From Paenalicyclobacillus ferrooxydans (GTDB taxonomy: Bacteria > Bacillota > Bacilli > Alicyclobacillales > Alicyclobacillaceae): a stretch of 64,000 bases of DNA. Positions within the stretch are counted from its first letter, which is position 1, and the number at the start of each line of letters is the position of its first letter. The DNA is taken from NCBI RefSeq assembly GCF_001399675.1, contig NZ_LJCO01000047.1:1-64000 (forward strand), read 5' to 3'. Both the position numbers and the translations under genes were made by a program. Of the stretch, positions 1 to 11,425 are shown in pieces. The notes under the pieces are model-generated. The model ran no database searches, had not been told where the DNA came from, and was given only the letters and a program-made list of their open reading frames with translations.

Positions 1-123
1 GTTTGCCGCCGCCTTCCTTCAGATTCCACCTCGCGGTGGACACCCTTGGCTTGAGCTAATGGCTACTGCTACCTTCACCACTCCGGACTTCCACCGTATA
101 GACAACGCCCATGCCGGGCGCAC
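1..123 (-). mobile_element. Group II intron, 5' end (probably class C), running off the left edge
   Basis: Read on the minus strand from 123 downward, the sequence begins GUGCG, the conserved 5' end of group II introns, and folds into the first stem GCGCCCGGCAUGGGCG. Further in is the domain I stretch CAAGGGUGUCC...CGAGGUGGAAUCUGAAGGAAG that I recognise from bacterial group II introns. The 5' exon is a perfect 13-bp terminator hairpin plus TTTATTT, which is the insertion habit of group IIC introns. Only about 123 nt of the intron are in view, so the reverse transcriptase ORF and 3' end would lie to the left. Class assignment is inference from the insertion site. Confidence 0.82.
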
Positions 124-163
124 AAATAAAATTCAGGCTGCCGTGTGTATCGGCAGCCTGAAT
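124..163 (-). terminator. sodA Rho-independent terminator, used as intron target
   Basis: On the minus strand a perfect 13-bp stem (ATTCAGGCTGCCG, 7-nt loop, CGGCAGCCTGAAT; 163 to 131) is followed by TTTATTT and then directly by the intron 5' boundary at 123. It lies 117 nt past the sodA stop codon and is the only terminator candidate for that gene. Confidence 0.88.
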
Positions 164-279
164 GCATTTGGTTCGATTGCCTACCTTCTGTTTCACTTCC
201 AGGTACAAAACACTGTTTGCAATCGCGGTATGTACGTCTGCCCGCGGCTCAGGTTCTGTATCCTCGTGGAATTCGATGC

Positions 280-888
280 TTACTTGGCAGCCTCGTAACG
301 CTTTGACACTTCTGCCCAGTTCACAACGTTCCAGAACGCAGAGATGTAGTCAGGACGCTTGTTCTGATACTTGAGGTAGTATGCATGTTCCCAGACATCG
401 AGACCGAGAATCGGTGTTTTGCCGTCCATGTACGGGCTGTCTTGGTTTGCCGTGCTGAATACCTCAAGCTTGCCGTTGTCGACAGCAAGCCAAGCCCAGC
501 CGCTGCCAAAACGGGTGGTTGCCGCTTTCCCGAACAGCTCCTTGAACTGATCAAAGCTGCCAAAGGTGCTGTTGATAGCGTCAGCCAAAGCACCTGTCGG
601 TTGTCCGCCGCCATTTGGGCTGAGTACTTCCCAGAACAGGCTGTGGTTGGCGTGACCGCCGCCGTTGTTGCGGACAGCAGTGCGGATTGACTCAGGTACA
701 CTGTCAATCGATCGGAGCAAGTCTTCGATAGACTTTGCTTCGAGGTCTGCATGTCCTTCGAGAGCTGCGTTAAGGTTATTCACATAGGTCTGGTGATGGC
801 GACCGTGGTGAATGTTCATGGTTGTCTCGTCAATGTGTGGTTCTAGTGCATTTGCAGCATATGGAAGCTGCGGCAGTACATGTGCCAA
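280..888 (-). CDS. sodA: Superoxide dismutase, Mn/Fe family
   Basis: Converts superoxide to oxygen and hydrogen peroxide in the cytoplasm. The 202-residue protein has the usual length of this family. It shows [14 protein letters not shown] near residue 26, HANHSLFWE near residue 81 and [12 protein letters not shown] near residue 165, which together supply the three His and one Asp metal ligands. I chose the TTG at 888 because GGAGGGG sits 6 nt upstream and the protein then begins [11 protein letters not shown], as in the family. An in-frame TTG at 903 overlaps the ribosome site. The gene is monocistronic, divergent from the HD-GYP gene, and ends before a terminator invaded by a group II intron. 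Mn versus Fe use cannot be settled from sequence alone. Confidence 0.96.
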   Translation of the reverse strand: MAHVLPQLPYAANALEPHIDETTMNIHHGRHHQTYVNNLNAALEGHADLEAKSIEDLLRSIDSVPESIRTAVRNNGGGHANHSLFWEVLSPNGGGQPTGALADAINSTFGSFDQFKELFGKAATTRFGSGWAWLAVDNGKLEVFSTANQDSPYMDGKTPILGLDVWEHAYYLKYQNKRPDYISAFWNVVNWAEVSKRYEAAK

Positions 889-1198
889 TCCAATCCCCTC
901 CAAATCATAGAATCTTAGCCTTGCCTTTCATAATCATCTTAGCGCAACACCAAACTGATTTCCAGCAAACCGAAGTCACCGATGGAAGGAAAACGATGTT
1001 CTTCGAGGCTGTACTAAGACGAATCTGCCCAGAAACTTCGATACCTATCGCTTTTATCCAAAGCTGTCTAGACCGTCCTGCAGGAAGGTCTGCGTCAAAA
1101 ACAGAACTGATATAGAAATGATTTTGAACGGAAGCAACCAGACATGATAGCCGTCTACGGACATTTCCGAATTAGGTGAACCGCCGCGAGAGTGGAAG
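889..1198. other. Divergent intergenic region, 310 bp
   Basis: This lies between sodA (leftward) and the HD-GYP gene (rightward) and must contain promoters for both. I see no convincing -35/-10 pair, operator, small gene or RNA element. A short dyad around 1071-1090 (GACCGTCCTGCAGGAAGGTC) is the only local structure. Confidence 0.4.
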
Positions 1199-2425
1199 AT
1201 GTCACAGACTGGGGTGGCATGGATGGATAATCAGCATCGTCCGGCGTCAATTTCGACTGGGTTCGAGACCCCAAAGGGAGTCACCAGGAACCATAGGGAT
1301 ACTCCGATGACCGAAAAAGCCTATCCGTTGTCACAACTGCTCAATCCATTACACGGTTTTTTGACAGGTCTCCTTCAGGTGTTTCACAGCGGTGTCGCCA
1401 TCTTTATTACGGAGACGGGTGCCAAAAGCATAGCAGGGGGCACTTCTGTTTTGGGCGAAGGTGATAGTCTCGGTGAGAGTTGTGTGAGTGATCATTTGCG
1501 GATGCATGATGACATGTTTCGCGAGTCGGTTGTGTGGGCTGCCAAAGGGCGGTTACTCGGTGTTCCGGCAATCCGTTGGGTCTATTTACTTCGAACACCT
1601 ATACGCGTTGTGCGTGGAATGAATGTACCTTTAATCATTCGAAAGGCAGATACTGGGCCGTCTGCCCTGTTGACAGAGTGGCCCGTTGAACTGGATGCTG
1701 AGTCCATATGGTTCTTTCCCACGGAGATGGGTATTCTGGTGGTCATTCACCGAGTGTCCGACACGTTGCAGCGCGAACAATGGAGGGATAGCCTGTGGTA
1801 TGCAAGACACCTCCATTATTTTCTGGAAGTCTACCAAGACACCACATATCCTGATATTTTTTCGCTTTACCCGCTCATCATTGAGATGGAGAACAAAGAC
1901 CCTTTCATGGCTGGTCACTCCATGAAAGTTGCATCGTTTGCAGCACAGCTTGCTGCCCGAATTGGGATGCCAATGGCAGAAACGAGAAGAATTTATGTCG
2001 GAGCGTTGCTGCACGACCTGGGTAAGGTGGAGATACCGAATGAGATTCTACTCAAGCCTGGGCGGCTGAATGACGAGGAATACCGGCACATTCAAACGCA
2101 TCCCGTGATTGGGGCCGAGTACCTGAGCCGTTGGCCTCAACTGACGGTATTCCGGGATATTGTCCGTCATCATCACGAGCGGATAGATGGGAAGGGATAT
2201 CCGGATGGGCTTAAAAGAGATGACATCTCTTTATCCGTGCGGATTGTATCACTCGTTGATGCATTTGATGCCATGACATCGCGCCGTGCATATCGCAGTG
2301 CCTTTACTAGAGAGCAAGCCATGCTCGAACTGCGAGCCGGCAGCGGCACGCAGTTCGACGAAACGCTCGTGACTGTTTTCGAGCACTGTCTTAATCAGAG
2401 TCCGTATCAACTCTCCATTCGGTGA
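1199..2425 (+). CDS. HD-GYP domain protein, putative cyclic-di-GMP phosphodiesterase
   Basis: The C-terminal half (about residues 225-390) is an HD-GYP domain. It has H in GHSMKVASFAAQLA, the HD pair in LLHDLGKVEIP, IQTHPVIGAEYL, the HHHERIDGKGYPDGL block that contains the GYP motif, and VSLVDAFDAMTS. Such domains hydrolyse cyclic di-GMP or related dinucleotides. The N-terminal 220 residues have no clear match and may be a GAF-like sensor. The start is uncertain: ATG 1199 has a weak GAGAGTGG site, and an internal ATG at 1307 would give a protein beginning MTEKAYPL. The gene converges on pyrD with a 19-bp overlap. The substrate is inferred. Confidence 0.85.
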   Translation: MSQTGVAWMDNQHRPASISTGFETPKGVTRNHRDTPMTEKAYPLSQLLNPLHGFLTGLLQVFHSGVAIFITETGAKSIAGGTSVLGEGDSLGESCVSDHLRMHDDMFRESVVWAAKGRLLGVPAIRWVYLLRTPIRVVRGMNVPLIIRKADTGPSALLTEWPVELDAESIWFFPTEMGILVVIHRVSDTLQREQWRDSLWYARHLHYFLEVYQDTTYPDIFSLYPLIIEMENKDPFMAGHSMKVASFAAQLAARIGMPMAETRRIYVGALLHDLGKVEIPNEILLKPGRLNDEEYRHIQTHPVIGAEYLSRWPQLTVFRDIVRHHHERIDGKGYPDGLKRDDISLSVRIVSLVDAFDAMTSRRAYRSAFTREQAMLELRAGSGTQFDETLVTVFEHCLNQSPYQLSIR

Positions 2426-3510
2426 CCAGAACCGACGGCTTCAGACAGAGATGAAAAGCCATCCTGCCGAAGATAATTCGGCAATTCACGAACGATCTCG
2501 CTGATTGCTTCCGGTCCCTTGTAGATAAGCGCTGTATAGAGTTCTACGAGGGAAGCACCGGCTTTCACTTTCTCGTAGGCATCTCGTGCTGTAAAAACAC
2601 CGCCGGAAGCAATGACGGGGACTTGTCCGTTGGTTGCCGCGTAGACGATAGACACCACTTGTGTGGAGCGCTCTTTGAGGGGGAGACCGCTAAGTCCGCC
2701 GGACTGATGGGCCTGCTCGCTTGTCAGGTTGGGCCTCGCAATGGTGGTATTGGTGGCGATGAACCCGTCGACCCCAATCTGTTGTAGACGCTGTGCCAAG
2801 AGGGCGATGGCGTCATCTGCCAGATCAGGTGCCAGTTTGACCAAAACCGGGGGAACCGGGGCCTGGCCATTTCGAACTCGCATCGTGCCGCGAGAAACTT
2901 GAACATCCCGTTCGTCGAGCACTGCCTGAACGAGTGGGATGAGTGAATCGGCCGCTTGCAAATCCCGAAGTCCGGGAGTGTTCGGCGAACTCACATTGAT
3001 CACGAAAAAATCAGCAACAGAGTACAGTTTGCTCACAAGCAGGGTGTAATCGTTGGCGGCGTCATGGTTCTCCGTCACCTTGTTCTTGCCCAGATTCACT
3101 CCAACAAGACCCCTGGATTTACGAGATTGTAACCGTTCAAGCAGTCTGTCGGCGCCTTCATTATTAAACCCCATGCGATTGATGAGGGCAAAATCATCAA
3201 TTAACCGAAACATCCTTGGTTTTGGGTTTCCGGGTTGGGGACGGGGTGTCACGGTGCCTACTTCCACGAAGGAAAACCCCATGTTCAAAAACGCGTTGAC
3301 CGCTTCCCCGTTTTTATCGAGTCCTGCTGCGAGTCCAATCGGATGTGAAAAATCGAGACCCCAGATGCGTTGTGACAGCATCGGCTGTACGGATGCCTGC
3401 CGACCAAACATTCGAGCGAGCGAAGGCATCCGTGACAGTGTATGTAGGGTAAAGGTGTGGGCTTTTTCTGCGTCCATTTTAAATAACATCGGACGGAGAC
3501 GCTGGTACAT
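2407..3510 (-). CDS. pyrD: Dihydroorotate dehydrogenase (quinone), class 2
   Basis: Oxidises dihydroorotate to orotate in pyrimidine synthesis, passing electrons to membrane quinone. At 367 residues it has the class 2 length. Class 2 features are the N-terminal helical region (MYQRLRPMLFKMDAEKAH), NRMGFNNEGAD, GVNLGKNK, the active-site Ser block FVINVSSPNTPGLRDLQ, VLVKLAPDL, NTTIARP and the FMN phosphate site IASGGVFTARDAYEKVKAGA. The start has AGGAGGAT 8 nt upstream. It stands alone, away from other pyr genes, with a tail-to-tail overlap with the HD-GYP gene. Class 1B Firmicute enzymes need a PyrK partner, and none is present here. Confidence 0.96.
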   Translation of the reverse strand: MYQRLRPMLFKMDAEKAHTFTLHTLSRMPSLARMFGRQASVQPMLSQRIWGLDFSHPIGLAAGLDKNGEAVNAFLNMGFSFVEVGTVTPRPQPGNPKPRMFRLIDDFALINRMGFNNEGADRLLERLQSRKSRGLVGVNLGKNKVTENHDAANDYTLLVSKLYSVADFFVINVSSPNTPGLRDLQAADSLIPLVQAVLDERDVQVSRGTMRVRNGQAPVPPVLVKLAPDLADDAIALLAQRLQQIGVDGFIATNTTIARPNLTSEQAHQSGGLSGLPLKERSTQVVSIVYAATNGQVPVIASGGVFTARDAYEKVKAGASLVELYTALIYKGPEAISEIVRELPNYLRQDGFSSLSEAVGSGHRMES

Positions 3511-3717
3511 GGAGTGATCCTCCTATGATAATTCATCATGTCCATCAATTCCTTAGCTGACTTTAACACATTCCCGCGTATCCAGGCATAGACACATCGT
3601 GACCGTGCGAGGTTTTTGCTATATTTAACGTGTTGTTTGCACGGCCGTTTGTGCCGTGTCACATTGTCAGGCTCCGCGTCGTCCAAGTGATTGGGAGCCA
3701 GTCGGGAGGAAACGGAC

Positions 3718-4251
3718 GTGAGTGAAGTGTCCGAGACCGGTTCCGACGCTGTGTACTTACTGCGCAGGTGGATGGAACAATACGGAACGGATGTCATTAA
3801 TTTTGCTTATTCATATGTAAGAAACTACCACCAAGCGCAAGATATTGCGCAGGATGTATTTCTCCGTGCGTTTCAGAACGCGCATACGTTTCGCGGCGAG
3901 AGTAGCGTCAAGACTTGGCTGTTGTCCATCACGGCGAATCGTTGTCGAGATTACTTGCGTTCATGGCATGTGCGTCATGAGTTGCTGCCGAAGGAAGAGG
4001 CTTTGCAGGATGAAGTGGCTCCGTTAAACACGGAAGCAACGGTCATCGAACGCATATCGAACGATGAGGTCTGGCAGCAGGTCAGCGAGTTGCCGGTGAA
4101 ATACCGCGAAGTTGTAGTTTTATATTACTTGCGCGACCTCTCGACGAAAGAAGTTGCGGACGTACTCGGCATCTCGGATGAAGCTGTGCGAACGCGGTTG
4201 CACCGGGGGAGAAGTTTATTGAAAGAACGATTTGAGGAGGGGAATCGATGA
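3718..4251 (+). CDS. RNA polymerase ECF sigma factor (sigma-70 family)
   Basis: The 177-residue protein has the two-domain ECF layout. Region 2 covers VINFAYSYVRNYHQAQDIAQDVFLRAF, and region 4 covers LPVKYREVVVLYYL followed by the helix-turn-helix STKEVADVLGISDEAVRTRLHRG. I chose GTG 3718 because GGGAGGA lies 8 nt upstream. An earlier in-frame TTG at 3691 has no site. It overlaps the next gene by ATGA, so the two are translationally coupled, the common arrangement for an ECF sigma factor and its membrane anti-sigma factor. ECF genes often autoregulate, but I could not identify its promoter. Confidence 0.92.
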   Translation: MSEVSETGSDAVYLLRRWMEQYGTDVINFAYSYVRNYHQAQDIAQDVFLRAFQNAHTFRGESSVKTWLLSITANRCRDYLRSWHVRHELLPKEEALQDEVAPLNTEATVIERISNDEVWQQVSELPVKYREVVVLYYLRDLSTKEVADVLGISDEAVRTRLHRGRSLLKERFEEGNR

Positions 4252-5342
4252 ACACCTCCGAGGATGAATTTGACAAATGGTTGAAAAGTGCGGTGGAGGT
4301 CCCCTTTTCATCTGAACTGCAAAACCAGATTTTGAAACAAGCCGATGCTCTTAACGGGACCTTACCTAGGGGCGGCACTCATCCGAATGACAGCCGGGTA
4401 CCACCCAGTCGCGGCCGAAGAAAACGTGACTTTCGCTCTTGGCTCGCAGGAGCTGGCGGTATTGCCGCGGCGATATTGCTTGGAGTGGCGGTTTGGAACA
4501 GCGGTCTAAACCACAACGTGATGCACCAAAAGTCGACAGCAGACGGCGTACCCGCTGTAAATGGACCAGCACAGTCTGTTCAGACTGGGACGAATGCGAT
4601 TGGATTAAAGCAAGCACCCCTTCGCGTTGTAGGCCTGTCTATCACTAACTCCACTCCATCTGGACCAGACAATGAAGTTGTGGCGACGCTCCTAAACACA
4701 GGTACACAACCGATTTCTAAGCAGGATGTGTTCGGCGTTCTGTCGTTTCATGCGGGACAAGGTACGGGAATCGGATTGGCAGACTGGATCACGTTTGTTG
4801 ATGCACCGAATCAGGTCGTGCTGCCAGGCCAGTCTGTGCAGTGGACGTTTCAACCAGTGACAGCACCGGTCGACAGCAATGGCAACCTGTCTGAGTCTCC
4901 GTCGCTTGCGTTCTATGACAGAGGGACGGTCCCGGCAAGTCAAGCAACCACGACTTGGCAGGTTGAACCGCTGGACATTACAGTCAGTGGTGTGACCGTC
5001 ACACAGACTTGGAAAACCGGGGAAGCGTTTCAGGTTCAGACGGCAGTAAAGAACATATCAGACCGCCCAATTGCTTGGAACAACCTGCTTGCCATCATCT
5101 GGTTTGGCGGAAGCGGTCAATCTATCGCAAATTCTGCGGGTGGATTCTCATCTGGGGCTTCTGACTTTACCCAGCCAGGCATTTCGCGTTATTTTACAAA
5201 GGTACCTGTATCCTCTGGTCAAGGTGACGCTCTGCAACCAGGTGCAACTGCCAACCTGACTTTTAAGTTGGTCGGGCCTGTGAATCCTTTCTTGGCGTCC
5301 CAGCGGCCTCACGTTTTGGTCATCACACAGGGAGGAAAGTAA
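4248..5342 (+). CDS. Membrane protein, probable anti-sigma factor for the adjacent ECF sigma
   Basis: 364 residues. The first 60 or so residues are hydrophilic, followed by a single membrane helix (WLAGAGGIAAAILLGVAVW, about residues 65-85) and a long, Thr/Ser/Gly-rich extracytoplasmic part. This last part looks beta-rich and seems to contain two similar modules (VVGLSITNSTP.. and ITVSGVTVTQTW..). The ATGA overlap with the sigma gene and the topology fit an anti-sigma factor. I do not see the HxxxCxxC zinc motif of ZAS-type anti-sigma factors, so assignment rests on context and topology. An ECF-controlled surface protein is the alternative. Confidence 0.6.
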   Translation: MNTSEDEFDKWLKSAVEVPFSSELQNQILKQADALNGTLPRGGTHPNDSRVPPSRGRRKRDFRSWLAGAGGIAAAILLGVAVWNSGLNHNVMHQKSTADGVPAVNGPAQSVQTGTNAIGLKQAPLRVVGLSITNSTPSGPDNEVVATLLNTGTQPISKQDVFGVLSFHAGQGTGIGLADWITFVDAPNQVVLPGQSVQWTFQPVTAPVDSNGNLSESPSLAFYDRGTVPASQATTTWQVEPLDITVSGVTVTQTWKTGEAFQVQTAVKNISDRPIAWNNLLAIIWFGGSGQSIANSAGGFSSGASDFTQPGISRYFTKVPVSSGQGDALQPGATANLTFKLVGPVNPFLASQRPHVLVITQGGK

Positions 5343-5344
5343 CC

Positions 5345-5617
5345 TTGACGACGCGTTTCAGTCTCTCTGAACTGGCGGAAATGCTCCACGTCCCCGTTGG
5401 GGTGGTTCGACGGGCCGTGGATGACTTGGATAAAGAAGGACAACTGACTGCAGAGTCGTTTGTGTACGGTGACCGGAACTGGCGTGTGGCACCGAGTGAC
5501 ACAAAGCGGATTGCACAGTGGATTGATGCAAAGAAGGCAGCAGGGGATATTACTCTGACTGCTGAAAAACGACGGATTAAGCGTAAACAAATCAATCCGG
5601 TAACAGATGAACCATGA
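5345..5617 (+). CDS. Small helix-turn-helix protein of unknown function
   Basis: A 90-residue protein starting at TTG 5345, with GGGAGG 7-8 nt upstream and only 2 nt after the preceding stop codon. Residues 5-35 (FSLSELAEMLHVPVGVVRRA) read as a helix-turn-helix of the MerR/winged type, followed by a short wing-like segment and a basic tail (KRRIKRKQ). It ends at a strong terminator, so sigma factor, membrane protein and this gene probably form one operon. A DNA-binding role is plausible but unproven. Confidence 0.6.
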   Translation: MTTRFSLSELAEMLHVPVGVVRRAVDDLDKEGQLTAESFVYGDRNWRVAPSDTKRIAQWIDAKKAAGDITLTAEKRRIKRKQINPVTDEP

Positions 5618-5648
5618 CTGGACGGGGGATGCCCCGTCCAGCTTTGTT
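5618..5648 (+). terminator. Terminator of the sigma operon
   Basis: Perfect 10-bp stem CTGGACGGGG / CCCCGTCCAG with a GATG loop, then CTTTGTT. It starts right at the end of the small HTH gene and separates this operon from ald. Confidence 0.85.
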
Positions 5649-5771
5649 ATCCGCACTACGCTCATTGCGTTTGCAGTTGATTGTGCTAAACTTGGTGACG
5701 AATTTATTGTTCATTGACTCGCAGTTCCTCAGAGGACAAGCTCTGGGCGATATGAAGGAGGTCTTCTCGCC

Positions 5772-6884
5772 GTGAAGGTGGGTATCCCGAAGGAAATCAA
5801 GGACAACGAGAATCGCGTAGCAATTACCCCAGCAGGGGTCCATGCGTTGGTGCAGGCGGGTCATCAGGTATTCGTCGAAACCATGGCTGGGGCTGGGAGC
5901 GGCTTTGAGGACGAAGTGTATCAACAATCAGGTGCCACGATTGTGTCTGCTGAGGACGCGTGGAACCAATCAGACCTCGTTCTTAAAGTAAAAGAACCAC
6001 TGCCAGCAGAATACGGCTTCTTTCGTTCGGATCTCACGTTATTTACATATTTGCACCTTGCCCCTGAACCAGAACTGACGAAAGCGTTGCTGGACAGCGG
6101 TATTACCGCGATTGCCTATGAGACCGTTCAGCTTCCTGACCGGAGTCTGCCTTTGCTGACGCCAATGAGCGAAGTTGCGGGTCGGATGTCAATTCAGATT
6201 GGTGCTCATTACCTGGAGAAGGCGCATGGCGGCCGCGGAGAGCTGCTTGGCGGCGTTCCAGGCGTGCCACCTGCACGCGTTGTTATCGTTGGCGGTGGTA
6301 TTGTTGGGACCAATGCTGCACGGATTGCCATGGGCATGGGTGCGGATGTCACGATTCTTGATTCCAATGCCAATCGCTTGCGCTACCTAGATGATGTGTT
6401 TGGCAGCCGCCTACGCACGGTCATGTCAAATGCATACAATCTGTTGCAACACATTGAAGGCTGCGATTTGCTTGTCGGCTCTGTCCTCATTCCAGGCGCG
6501 CGCGCACCGAAGATCGTGACGGCCGAGATGGTACAGGGTATGAACCCGGGCGGCGTTATCGTTGATGTTGCTATCGATCAGGGCGGCTCCATTGAGACCA
6601 TTGATCGCATTACAACGCACAGCAACCCCACCTATGAGAAGTTTGGCGTCATCCACTACTCGGTTGCAAACATGCCAGGGGCTGTGCCGAGAACATCAAC
6701 TCTGGCATTGACGAATGTTACGATTCCGTATGCCCTCCAGTTGGCCAACCAAGGCACGGGAGCAGCAATTGCAAACAACCAGGCTTTAGCCAAGGGCGTC
6801 AATGTCATTCAAGGAAAAGTGACTTACGAAGCCGTCGCAACGGGTCTCAATCTGCCTTACACACCGTTGGCTGAAGTTATCTAA
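5772..6884 (+). CDS. ald: Alanine dehydrogenase
   Basis: NAD-dependent, reversible conversion of alanine to pyruvate and ammonia. In sporulating Firmicutes it feeds alanine carbon to growth or sporulation. The 370-residue length is typical. The N-terminus [20 protein letters not shown] is diagnostic. The catalytic Lys is in LVLKVKEPL, the catalytic His in [12 protein letters not shown], and the NAD-binding Rossmann loop is [25 protein letters not shown] 5772 has AAGGAGGT just upstream. It is monocistronic, with a terminator upstream and a 180-bp gap downstream. Confidence 0.97.
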   Translation: MKVGIPKEIKDNENRVAITPAGVHALVQAGHQVFVETMAGAGSGFEDEVYQQSGATIVSAEDAWNQSDLVLKVKEPLPAEYGFFRSDLTLFTYLHLAPEPELTKALLDSGITAIAYETVQLPDRSLPLLTPMSEVAGRMSIQIGAHYLEKAHGGRGELLGGVPGVPPARVVIVGGGIVGTNAARIAMGMGADVTILDSNANRLRYLDDVFGSRLRTVMSNAYNLLQHIEGCDLLVGSVLIPGARAPKIVTAEMVQGMNPGGVIVDVAIDQGGSIETIDRITTHSNPTYEKFGVIHYSVANMPGAVPRTSTLALTNVTIPYALQLANQGTGAAIANNQALAKGVNVIQGKVTYEAVATGLNLPYTPLAEVI

Positions 6885-7068
6885 AGAACGTATCGTTATC
6901 CGGTATTCCGGGAGCAGCGGACGCAGCTCTTCCGTTGGGGTACTGCCGATTGACTTCCGGCCCCCGCAAAGGGCGGATGGCGATGATTGCAAGGGTCCAA
7001 TTTGACCTGGGTGGACACAAACTTGTCCGATGGGGTACCCTAAATAGGAGATATGTTCTGGGGGTGAG

Positions 7069-7383
7069 ATGAAAATGGTGACAGAAGAACAAATCCGTGA
7101 AACGCTGACGGAAGTTCTTGATCCAGAGATTCAAATAGATATCGTCAACCTCGGCATGGTGTACGGGGTAGACGTGTTTGATGAGGGCAAGCGGGTGAAA
7201 ATCACCGTGACGCTCACAACCATGGGGTGTCCGTTGTACGACGAAATAAAGGATCAGATTGTGGAGCGCGTCAAGGCATTTGACGGGGTGGAAGACGTGG
7301 AGGTTGAACTGACTTTCGATCCGCCTTGGGATAAAGAAATGATGTCTGATGAGGCAAAACTGGTCTTTAAGTATCTCTTCTAA
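7069..7383 (+). CDS. sufT: MIP18/DUF59 family protein, SufT/PaaD-like Fe-S maturation factor
   Basis: A 104-residue single-domain DUF59 protein with EVLDPEIQIDIVNLGMVY, the TTMGCPLYDEI loop holding the conserved Cys, and EVELTFDPPW. Members assist iron-sulfur cluster delivery. The location just upstream of sufCDSUB supports that role, although a terminator at 7465-7496 means it is transcribed separately or only partly read through. The start is ATG 7069 behind GGGGGTGAG, with ATG 7075 also possible. The name sufT is given by family resemblance, and a PaaD-like paralogue cannot be excluded. Confidence 0.82.
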   Translation: MKMVTEEQIRETLTEVLDPEIQIDIVNLGMVYGVDVFDEGKRVKITVTLTTMGCPLYDEIKDQIVERVKAFDGVEDVEVELTFDPPWDKEMMSDEAKLVFKYLF

Positions 7384-7464
7384 CTTGGTTGATGAGTTGC
7401 ACATCTCTGCATGAATAGACGCTTCGGTTGAACCTCATTTGCGTTGAATCGAAGCATCAACTAG

Positions 7465-7496
7465 AACAGGGTGCCAGATGTGCACCCTGTTTTTGA
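7465..7496 (+). terminator. Terminator between sufT-like gene and sufC
   Basis: Stem AACAGGGTGC / GCACCCTGTT with a short loop (CAGATGT), followed by TTTTG. It lies about 80 nt after the sufT-like stop codon. Confidence 0.85.
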
Positions 7497-7653
7497 TCTG
7501 ATAAAACCAGTGACAAAGGACGTGACAAATTTTTGACAAACCCGAGTAAACGTATGGATCGGTTGCATTTTCAGAACGATATGTTAAGCTGATAGGGAAA
7601 ACATGACTGAAAAAGTCAACTTTACATTCGGACAGGAAAGGTTGGTCACACGA

Positions 7654-8439
7654 ATGGCATCTCCTGTGTTTCAAATTCGCGATTTACACGTTAAGGTCGA
7701 GAACAAGGAGATTGTTCGAGGCCTCAGTTTAGAAATCAAGGGTGGCGAGATTCACGCCATTATGGGACCAAATGGTACAGGCAAGAGCACCTTGGCCTCC
7801 GCGCTGATGGGGCACCCTGCCTATGAGATAACGGGTGGGTCCGTCACACTCGATGGCGAGAATGTACTTGAGATGTCTGTCGATGAGCGTGCTCGGGCAG
7901 GTATGTTTTTAGCAATGCAGTACCCTGCGGAAGTCTCTGGTGTTTCGAATGCCAACTTCCTTCGGACAGCTCTGAACTCACGCCTTGGAGAAGGCAACGA
8001 AGTGCCGGTGCTGAAGTTCCACCGCCAATTGCAGCAGAAAATGAAAGAGCTGAACATCGACCCGACGTTTGCCGAACGGTACCTGAACGAAGGTTTCTCA
8101 GGCGGCGAAAAAAAGCGCAACGAAATCCTGCAAATGGCGATGCTGAACCCGCGTCTGGCGATTCTCGACGAGATTGACTCTGGTCTTGATATCGATGCGT
8201 TGCGGATTGTAGCAGATGCCGTAAACAGCCTGCGCTCCCCGGAGATCGGCTTTTTGATCATTACGCACTACCAACGCTTGCTGCAACACATCGTACCGGA
8301 TCACGTGCATGTCATGATGCAGGGACGAATCGTCCGATCCGGTGGACGTGAACTGGCGGAGAAACTTGAGCAGAACGGATACGATTGGCTGAAGCAGGAA
8401 CTCGGGATTGAAGACGAGACCGTTGGAGCAGAAGCGTAA
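7654..8439 (+). CDS. sufC: Fe-S assembly ATPase SufC
   Basis: ABC-type ATPase of the cytoplasmic SufBCD scaffold that builds iron-sulfur clusters. Walker A is GPNGTGKST (residues 38-46), the ABC signature is FSGGEKKR (148-155), Walker B is LAILDEIDSGLD (168-179), and the switch His lies in ITHYQRLL. From ATG 7654 the protein is 261 residues, the usual SufC length, with AGGAAAGG 10 nt upstream. An in-frame ATG at 7603 would add 17 unconserved residues. It is the first gene of a tight operon sufC-D-S-U-B, with 13 nt to sufD. Confidence 0.96.
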   Translation: MASPVFQIRDLHVKVENKEIVRGLSLEIKGGEIHAIMGPNGTGKSTLASALMGHPAYEITGGSVTLDGENVLEMSVDERARAGMFLAMQYPAEVSGVSNANFLRTALNSRLGEGNEVPVLKFHRQLQQKMKELNIDPTFAERYLNEGFSGGEKKRNEILQMAMLNPRLAILDEIDSGLDIDALRIVADAVNSLRSPEIGFLIITHYQRLLQHIVPDHVHVMMQGRIVRSGGRELAEKLEQNGYDWLKQELGIEDETVGAEA

Positions 8440-8452
8440 GGGAGGTAAGGTC

Positions 8453-11389
<2,937 letters not shown>

Positions 11390-11425
11390 AGAGCTGGACG
11401 GTGAACAATTAAGGAGGGAATAGAC

